In this document: piece after piece, positions 28,684 through 34,168 of the stretch
Layout: the number at the start of each line of letters is the position of its first letter
How positions within the stretch are numbered: the first letter of the stretch is position 1
Origin: an uncultured Bacilli bacterium
GTDB lineage: Bacteria > Bacillota_I > Bacilli_A > RFN20 > CAG-826
Direction: 5' to 3'
DNA length: 34,168 bases
Assembly (NCBI GenBank): GCA_905235705.1
Contig: CAJOML010000007.1
Coordinates: 1-34,168 of the forward strand
Translations under genes and position numbers: made by a program
The notes under the pieces: model-generated
The model's input: the letters and a program-made list of their open reading frames with translations, nothing else
The model's database searches: none
Told to the model about the DNA's origin: nothing

Positions 28684-30003
28684 GTGTTTCCGATTATCGC
28701 CCTCGCCACTCCACCATTTACTTCCGCTCTCGCTCTTATCCGCTTAAGCGGCGACGAGGTGATTTTGATGTTAGAAAGGGCGTTAGGGAAAAAGATAGAC
28801 CACCGAGGCAAACGGCAAATCATCCATGGGACCATTTCCTATCAAGGCAAAGATATCGATGACGTGATGGCTTTTATTTATCCCGCCCCACATACCGTCA
28901 CAGGTGAGGATATGGTGGAGATTTCTTGCCATGGCTCAATGGTTATCGCAAATGAAATCATCGCCGCATTCTTAGGCTTAGGATGCCGTTATGCCACGAA
29001 TGGGGAATTCTCCTCACGGGCTTTCTATAATGGCAAAATCGACCTCATCCAAGCCGAGGCGATCAACGATATGATTAATGCCACCACGGTCGAATCGAAA
29101 AACGTGGCCTTATTATCTTTAGAAGGGAAAACGAGCAAAATCGTGCTTCCTTTAAAACAAGGTATCGCCGATATTTTGGCCCTTTTAGAAGTGGGTATCG
29201 ATTATCCCGAATATGACGAAGAAGAATCGATCACCCACGACTTGTTGATTGAAAAAGCGACCTTATTAAGAGAAAGCATCGCCGAGATGATTGCCTCTGG
29301 GCAAAAAGGGAAAATCGTCCGTCATGGCTTAGATGTGGCAATCGTTGGCGAGCCTAACGTCGGTAAATCGTCTTTATTAAATGCCTTATTAGAAGAAGAC
29401 AAGGCCATCGTGTCGCCAATCCCTGGCACCACCAGAGATATCGTTGAAGGAAGCGTGTCCTTAAAAGGGATTCCCCTTCGTTTCCTTGATACGGCTGGAA
29501 TCCATCAAACCGAGGATGTCGTTGAAAAGATCGGGGTTGACCGTTCTTATCAATCCATCGAAAAAGCCGACCTTGTGATTCTTGTTTATGATGGGACTGA
29601 CCCCGTCGTCGATCCCGAATTGGAGAATCTTGTTAAAGGAAAAAAGACAATTCGCGTATATAACAAAGCCGATTTAAGCAAAGAAAAAGAAGATGAAAAA
29701 CTTTACATCTCCGCGATAAATGGGGAAATCGAACCTCTTAAAGAAGAGATATTCAAAGTTTTATCAATCGATGAAAAAACATACCATACCCCTTCTTTAT
29801 CCAATGAGCGTGAACTCGGTTTGCTACGGCAAATCGACGGGGATTTAGAGCAAGCGATTAACGAAGCCAAGAACAAAGCCGGTTTTGATGTTCTTTCGCT
29901 ATACTTACAAAAGGCGTATCGCGAAGTACGTGAACTTCTCGGGGAAGAAGCGAGCCAAGATTTAAGCGATGAGATCTTCTCTCGTTTCTGCGTAGGTAAA
30001 TAA
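28684..30003 (+). CDS. mnmE: tRNA modification GTPase MnmE
   Basis: GTG start; MFPIIALATPPFTSALALIRLSG, GEPNVGKSSLLNALL, DTAGIHQTEDVVEKIGVDRS, C-terminal FSRFCVGK. Confidence 0.95.
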   Translation: MFPIIALATPPFTSALALIRLSGDEVILMLERALGKKIDHRGKRQIIHGTISYQGKDIDDVMAFIYPAPHTVTGEDMVEISCHGSMVIANEIIAAFLGLGCRYATNGEFSSRAFYNGKIDLIQAEAINDMINATTVESKNVALLSLEGKTSKIVLPLKQGIADILALLEVGIDYPEYDEEESITHDLLIEKATLLRESIAEMIASGQKGKIVRHGLDVAIVGEPNVGKSSLLNALLEEDKAIVSPIPGTTRDIVEGSVSLKGIPLRFLDTAGIHQTEDVVEKIGVDRSYQSIEKADLVILVYDGTDPVVDPELENLVKGKKTIRVYNKADLSKEKEDEKLYISAINGEIEPLKEEIFKVLSIDEKTYHTPSLSNERELGLLRQIDGDLEQAINEAKNKAGFDVLSLYLQKAYREVRELLGEEASQDLSDEIFSRFCVGK

Positions 30004-30004
30004 G

Positions 30005-30778
30005 ATGAATCTATTTGATTCCCATTGCCATTTGAACGATGAAGCTTTCGGCGAAGATATCGCCGAAGTCCTCGCTAGGGCCAAAACGGCCGGATTAACC
30101 CGTATCCTTTGCCTTGGCTATGATATTCCATCTTCGAAAAAAGCGATTGAGCTCGCTTCTAAATATGACATCGTCTATGCCGCGGTTGGTTTTCATCCGG
30201 AAAACCTCGAAGGATATACTTTGGAAGATATTCGGGAAATCGAAAAACTCGCCCATAGCCCCAAAGTCATTGCCATCGGCGAAGTGGGACTTGATTATCA
30301 TTACGAGAAAAAAGAAGAGACAGGTGAAAAGCAAAAAGCCTTCTTAATTGCCCAAATCGAACTCGCCAATCGCTTACATTTACCTTTATCCATACATGCG
30401 CGAGACGCCTCTGAAGACATGTATGAAGTCTTATCCGCCAGCCCTCCTCGATTTGGGGCGGTCTTGCATTGCTATTCGGGTTCGGTTGAAATGATGAAGC
30501 GGTTCGCTAAATTGGATTTATATTTTGGTTTCGATGGTCCAATTACTTATAAAAACGCGGTCGTGCCTAAAGAATGCGTGGCGGCTTGCCCAAGCGATCG
30601 CCTACTAATCGAAACCGACTCCCCCTACCTCTCTCCCGTTCCGTTAAGAGGAAAAAGAAACGAACCGGCGAACGTCGTTCATATCTTTGATATGGCAAGA
30701 GCCCTTCGTGGCATAGAAACGGAAGAGATGGAAAAACAACTCAACGAAAACTTTGAAAGATTGTTCCACGTGAAATGA
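30005..30778 (+). CDS. tatD: TatD-family DNase
   Basis: MNLFDSHCHLND, GEVGLDYHYEK, LPLSIHARDA, LLIETDSPYLSP. Confidence 0.93.
   Translation: MNLFDSHCHLNDEAFGEDIAEVLARAKTAGLTRILCLGYDIPSSKKAIELASKYDIVYAAVGFHPENLEGYTLEDIREIEKLAHSPKVIAIGEVGLDYHYEKKEETGEKQKAFLIAQIELANRLHLPLSIHARDASEDMYEVLSASPPRFGAVLHCYSGSVEMMKRFAKLDLYFGFDGPITYKNAVVPKECVAACPSDRLLIETDSPYLSPVPLRGKRNEPANVVHIFDMARALRGIETEEMEKQLNENFERLFHVK
30762..30777. promoter_or_regulatory. parS: parS-like ParB site (14/16)
   Basis: TGTTCCACGTGAAATG versus TGTTCCACGTGAAACA, at the tatD stop/rnmV start junction. Confidence 0.5.
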
Positions 30779-31317
30779 ATACTAAAACTCCCTATGACGC
30801 CGTAATTGTGGTCGAAGGCACCTCCGACATGGCTTTATTGAGCTCTTTTTTGGATTGTGACATTGTCATCACCAACGGTTCAGATGTTCCACGTGAAACA
30901 ATCGATTATCTTAAAACCCTTTCTTCGACCCGTCAAATCGTCGTCCTCACCGACCCCGATTCCCCGGGGAAAAGAATTAGGGATATCTTAGATGAGAATA
31001 TCCCTGGTTTATATCACGCCTATATCCCAAAAGAAAAATGCATCAAGCATCATAAAGTCGGCATTGCCGAAAGCTCCAAGGACGATATTTTGGAGGCTTT
31101 ATCGCATCTTCAACCACCTGTTTCTAAAGAAAGAGGCAATCTCACCTATGCGGATTTATTTGAACTAGGGCTAGTTGGGGCGCATAATTCTTCCTACCTA
31201 AGGGAAGAACTTGGGAAAAAGCTCCATCTTGGTCAATGTAACGCGAAAACCATCCTCAAACGTCTTAACGCCTTAAACCTTAGCAAAGAAAACATTCGGG
31301 AAACCATTTATGGATGA
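30775..31317 (+). CDS. rnmV: Ribonuclease M5 (5S rRNA maturation, Toprim)
   Basis: YDAVIVVEGTSDMALL, IVVLTDPDSPGKRIRDIL, VGIAESSKDDILEAL; between tatD and rsmA as in Bacilli. Confidence 0.9.
   Translation: MNTKTPYDAVIVVEGTSDMALLSSFLDCDIVITNGSDVPRETIDYLKTLSSTRQIVVLTDPDSPGKRIRDILDENIPGLYHAYIPKEKCIKHHKVGIAESSKDDILEALSHLQPPVSKERGNLTYADLFELGLVGAHNSSYLREELGKKLHLGQCNAKTILKRLNALNLSKENIRETIYG
30885..30900. promoter_or_regulatory. parS: parS ParB-binding site (16/16)
   Basis: TGTTCCACGTGAAACA, identical to a canonical B. subtilis Spo0J/ParB site, inside rnmV. Confidence 0.85.
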
Positions 31318-32125
31318 AGCTGCCTATTTCGAAAATATCGCTTCCTATAAACTTCTAGCCAAAAAAGAAGTCGGCCAGAATTTTCTTGTCGATTCGCGTG
31401 TTGCGGGTTCTATCGTCGCTTCATTAGAAGCAAAAGAAGGCGAGAAGGTATTGGAAATCGGCTGCGGAACAGGGGCTTTGACCTATTTCCTTGAGCAATC
31501 TAAAGCTAGTGTCGATGCGATTGATATCGACGAGGCAATGCTAGCTAAAACGGGTAACGATTTCGCTTCATCTGACCATCTTAAGGTTTTTTATGGCAAT
31601 GCCTGCGATTACGATTATTCGTCTTATCAAAAGATCGTTGGCAATCTTCCCTATTACATCACTTCGTTAATTTTAGAGAAGGTTCTTTTGGGCGCGAAAA
31701 AAGCATCACGCCTTGTCTTTATGGTCCAAAAAGAAGCGGGTGAACGCATTTTGGCTAAGCCAAGCACGAAAGATTATGGACCTTTGAATATCTTGCTTGA
31801 TCTGCTTTATCAAAAGAAAAAGATCCTAACCGTGTCACGGAATAGCTTTGTGCCTGCTCCCCATGTTGAATCCTGCGTCTATCAATTTGACCGCAAGGAA
31901 ACACCTATCCCCTATGGCGAAAAAGTCTACCGCTTGGCTTTGGAGATGTTTAAGTTCCGCCGCAAAACGATTTATAACAACCTTAAAACCTATTTGGGGG
32001 ATGGCGAGATTGCCAAAGCCATTCTTAGCGAGGTTCACCTAAACGAAAACCTTCGTCCCGAGAATCTTTCGCCTAGCCAATATGAATCCTTGTTTCAATC
32101 CGTTTCAAAACGGAAAGGAGAGTGA
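31310..32125 (+). CDS. rsmA: 16S rRNA dimethyladenosine transferase RsmA/KsgA
   Basis: KKEVGQNFLVDSRVAGSIV, VLEIGCGTGALT, IVGNLPYYITSLIL, FKFRRKTIYNNL. Confidence 0.95.
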   Translation: MDEAAYFENIASYKLLAKKEVGQNFLVDSRVAGSIVASLEAKEGEKVLEIGCGTGALTYFLEQSKASVDAIDIDEAMLAKTGNDFASSDHLKVFYGNACDYDYSSYQKIVGNLPYYITSLILEKVLLGAKKASRLVFMVQKEAGERILAKPSTKDYGPLNILLDLLYQKKKILTVSRNSFVPAPHVESCVYQFDRKETPIPYGEKVYRLALEMFKFRRKTIYNNLKTYLGDGEIAKAILSEVHLNENLRPENLSPSQYESLFQSVSKRKGE

Positions 32126-32982
32126 ATATGCTCTGTAAATCCTACGCAAAAATCAATTTATCTTTGCAAAACAAAGGAAAAAGGGAAGATGGATATCATG
32201 AATTAGACATGATTAATCTTCCGCTAGAACTTCACGATGTCGTGGAATTTGATTATTCGCCCCTTTACCGCGAAACTTATATCACCTGCGATGATGTCGG
32301 TCTTCTTGGAACCCATTCGAATATTTGCAAAAAAGCCGTCGATGCGATGCGCAAGGATCACCCCTTCAAAGAGCATTTCACAATCCACATCCATAAAGAA
32401 ATCCCCTTTGCCGCCGGGCTTGGAGGCGGAAGTTCAAACGCGGCCGTCACCTTATTGTTTTTAAATAAATTCTGCAAACTCAATCTTCCTTTGGATGAGC
32501 TATGTCGCATCGGTGCCACAATTGGCTCCGATGTGCCTTATTTCTTAACCAATAAACCCGCCCGTGTGAGAGGTTTAGGGGAAATCGTAACCCCCATCTC
32601 GGCCCCGATTTCATACCATTGCTTGCTGATTAAGCCAGAACAAGGCTTATCCACAAGCGACGTTTATGCCATCTGCGATAAATTCGAGCATGTCGGTATC
32701 GATAACGATAAAGTCGAATTAGGCATCCGTAACGAAGACGAAGAATTGATTTCGAAAAGCATGGGCAATGATTTACTCCGTCCGGCGAACTCTTTATGCC
32801 CCGAAGTTGGCTCTATTTTGTCTTCTCTTCAACTGATGGGTTTCCCCATTTCCGGGATGTCTGGATCAGGATCAACCGTGTTCGCTTTATCCACAGACGC
32901 TAAAAAGATTAAAGAAGCCGCGTTAAAATATGAAAAGAAGGGGTATGAAGTCATTGTGACAAAGACCCATACATCTAGATGA
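32122..32982 (+). CDS. ispE: 4-diphosphocytidyl-2-C-methyl-D-erythritol kinase
   Basis: SYAKINLSLQNKGKREDGYHELDMINLPLEL; IPFAAGLGGGSSNAAVTLL; GMSGSGSTVFAL. Confidence 0.94.
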   Translation: MNMLCKSYAKINLSLQNKGKREDGYHELDMINLPLELHDVVEFDYSPLYRETYITCDDVGLLGTHSNICKKAVDAMRKDHPFKEHFTIHIHKEIPFAAGLGGGSSNAAVTLLFLNKFCKLNLPLDELCRIGATIGSDVPYFLTNKPARVRGLGEIVTPISAPISYHCLLIKPEQGLSTSDVYAICDKFEHVGIDNDKVELGIRNEDEELISKSMGNDLLRPANSLCPEVGSILSSLQLMGFPISGMSGSGSTVFALSTDAKKIKEAALKYEKKGYEVIVTKTHTSR

Positions 32983-33815
32983 AATTCCCGAAAACCCCAT
33001 TTAAAATCCTAGGTGAAGAATCGGCTCGTTTTACGCGTTCCCGTCGTCCTAAGAAAATCGCCGATACGGTTTTGGTTAAGCAATATAACATCAATGAAAA
33101 ATGGATGAAGCGAGGCGTGATTTTAATCGACCCCACCACGATTTATATCGGACCTGATGTCGTTTTAGAAAAAGGAACCATCATCGAACCGGGATGCTAT
33201 CTTTATGGAAAGACGCACATTGGTCCGAATAACCATATCGGCCCTTCTTCTTATTTGGAAAACGTCATCGTTGGGGAAGATAACGAAATCGCCTTTTCCC
33301 ACCTTGTCGACACCGTCGTTGGTAACCATAATCAAATCGGCCCCTATTTTAGAAGCCGGGGGAATACGAAAATCGGTAACGATACCAAAGTCGGGAATTT
33401 CGTCGAATTTAAGAACGTCGAATTTGGCGACGGTTCTAAATCCGCCCACTTAACTTATTTGGGGGATGCCGATATCGGCGAAAACGTAAATGTCGGTTGC
33501 GGTGTCATCACCGCCAATTACGATGGCAAGGAAAAACATCATACCAAAATCGGAAACGATGCCTTTGTTGGTTCCAATTCAACCTTAATCGCTCCGGTTG
33601 AAGTCGGCGCAAACGCCCTTGTCGCCGCCGGGTCTACCATTAATGAAGACGTTCCTGCAAATGCCTTAGGCATTGCAAGAGAAAGGCAAACCAATAAGGA
33701 AGGTTACCGTAAACCCCTAGCAACCAAAGAAGCTACGCCCGAAGAAATCCAAGAAAATAAAATGGAAGAAATTCCGCAGAAACCCCAAGAAAATAGCGAA
33801 GACGAGGCTGAATAA
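32979..33815 (+). CDS. GlmU-like left-handed beta-helix acyltransferase half, no uridylyltransferase domain
   Basis: GVILIDPTTIYIGPDVVLEKGTIIEPGCYLYGKTHIG, GPYFRSRGNTKIGNDTKVGNFVEFKNVEFGDGSKSAHLTYLGDADIGENVNVGCGVITANYDGKEKHHTKIGNDAFVGSNSTLIAPV. Confidence 0.88.
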   Translation: MKFPKTPFKILGEESARFTRSRRPKKIADTVLVKQYNINEKWMKRGVILIDPTTIYIGPDVVLEKGTIIEPGCYLYGKTHIGPNNHIGPSSYLENVIVGEDNEIAFSHLVDTVVGNHNQIGPYFRSRGNTKIGNDTKVGNFVEFKNVEFGDGSKSAHLTYLGDADIGENVNVGCGVITANYDGKEKHHTKIGNDAFVGSNSTLIAPVEVGANALVAAGSTINEDVPANALGIARERQTNKEGYRKPLATKEATPEEIQENKMEEIPQKPQENSEDEAE

Positions 33816-33841
33816 TCCTCGTTTTCTTTTTTATTTGCGAC

Positions 33842-33871
33842 AAAAAAGCAGCGATCCGAAGACCGCTGCTT
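33842..33871 (-). terminator. Intrinsic terminator after ppdK
   Basis: Minus AAGCAGCG-GTCTTCGGAT-CGCTGCTT followed by TTTTG. Confidence 0.75.
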
Positions 33872-33892
33872 AATGGTTAAACCGTTAAGGGT

Positions 33893-34168
33893 TTATTTTT
33901 TGGCTTCTTTTTCTCTTTCGTGGATGATGTTGGCCTGAGCCGCGGCAAGGCGGGCAAGCGGGACACGGAAGGGAGAGCAGGAGACGTAGTCGAGACCGAC
34001 TTTGTCATAGAACATGATCGAAGCGGGATCGCCACCGGTTTCACCGCAGACACCGACAACTAAGTTCGGGTTGGTCGCACGGCCTCTTTCGAAGGCAATC
34101 TTGACCAATTCGCCGACACCTTCTTTATTGAAATAGTACAGCGTCCCCTTCTTGCCGACCTTCTTCTT
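33893..34168 (-). CDS. ppdK: Pyruvate, phosphate dikinase, C-terminal fragment (N-terminus beyond window)
   Basis: [61 protein letters not shown]; truncated at window edge. Confidence 0.93.
   Translation of the reverse strand, partial: KKKVGKKGTLYYFNKEGVGELVKIAFERGRATNPNLVVGVCGETGGDPASIMFYDKVGLDYVSCSPFRVPLARLAAAQANIIHEREKEAKK

Overview
Chromosomal replication-origin region of a low-GC bacterium of the Firmicutes/Bacilli-Mollicutes type, inferred from gene content. TGA is used as a stop, so it is not a TGA=Trp mycoplasma. The origin lies around dnaA at about 23.8-25.7 kb, where gene orientation switches. Left arm (minus strand): dnaA, dnaN, S4-domain yaaA-like, recF, gyrB, gyrA, a glycosyltransferase, serS, SRP RNA, tadA, then an apparent ABC transporter / P-type ATPase / psuG / TetR operon and an inactive-looking M50-type membrane protein. 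Right arm (plus strand): rpmH, rnpA, yidC, jag, mnmE, tatD, rnmV, rsmA, ispE, and a GlmU-like protein with only the left-handed beta-helix half. A minus-strand ppdK 3' end closes the window. At the left edge are tldD/tldE, a small lipoprotein, and a partial TrpX-type ABC substrate-binding lipoprotein. The most interesting signals are non-coding: (1) a leader-peptide attenuator before the TrpX-type gene, with a 24-aa ORF containing FYYYPGYYF, a terminator and a 9-bp alternative pairing; (2) an exact 16-bp match to the B. subtilis parS site in rnmV plus a 14/16 match 123 bp upstream; (3) a bipartite oriC; (4) a probable leaderless GTG start for mnmE; (5) a lone GlmU acetyltransferase half and a degenerate site-2-protease homologue. 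No CRISPR array, tRNA, rRNA, transposase or phage gene was seen. All calls are by eye; no searches or folding were run.
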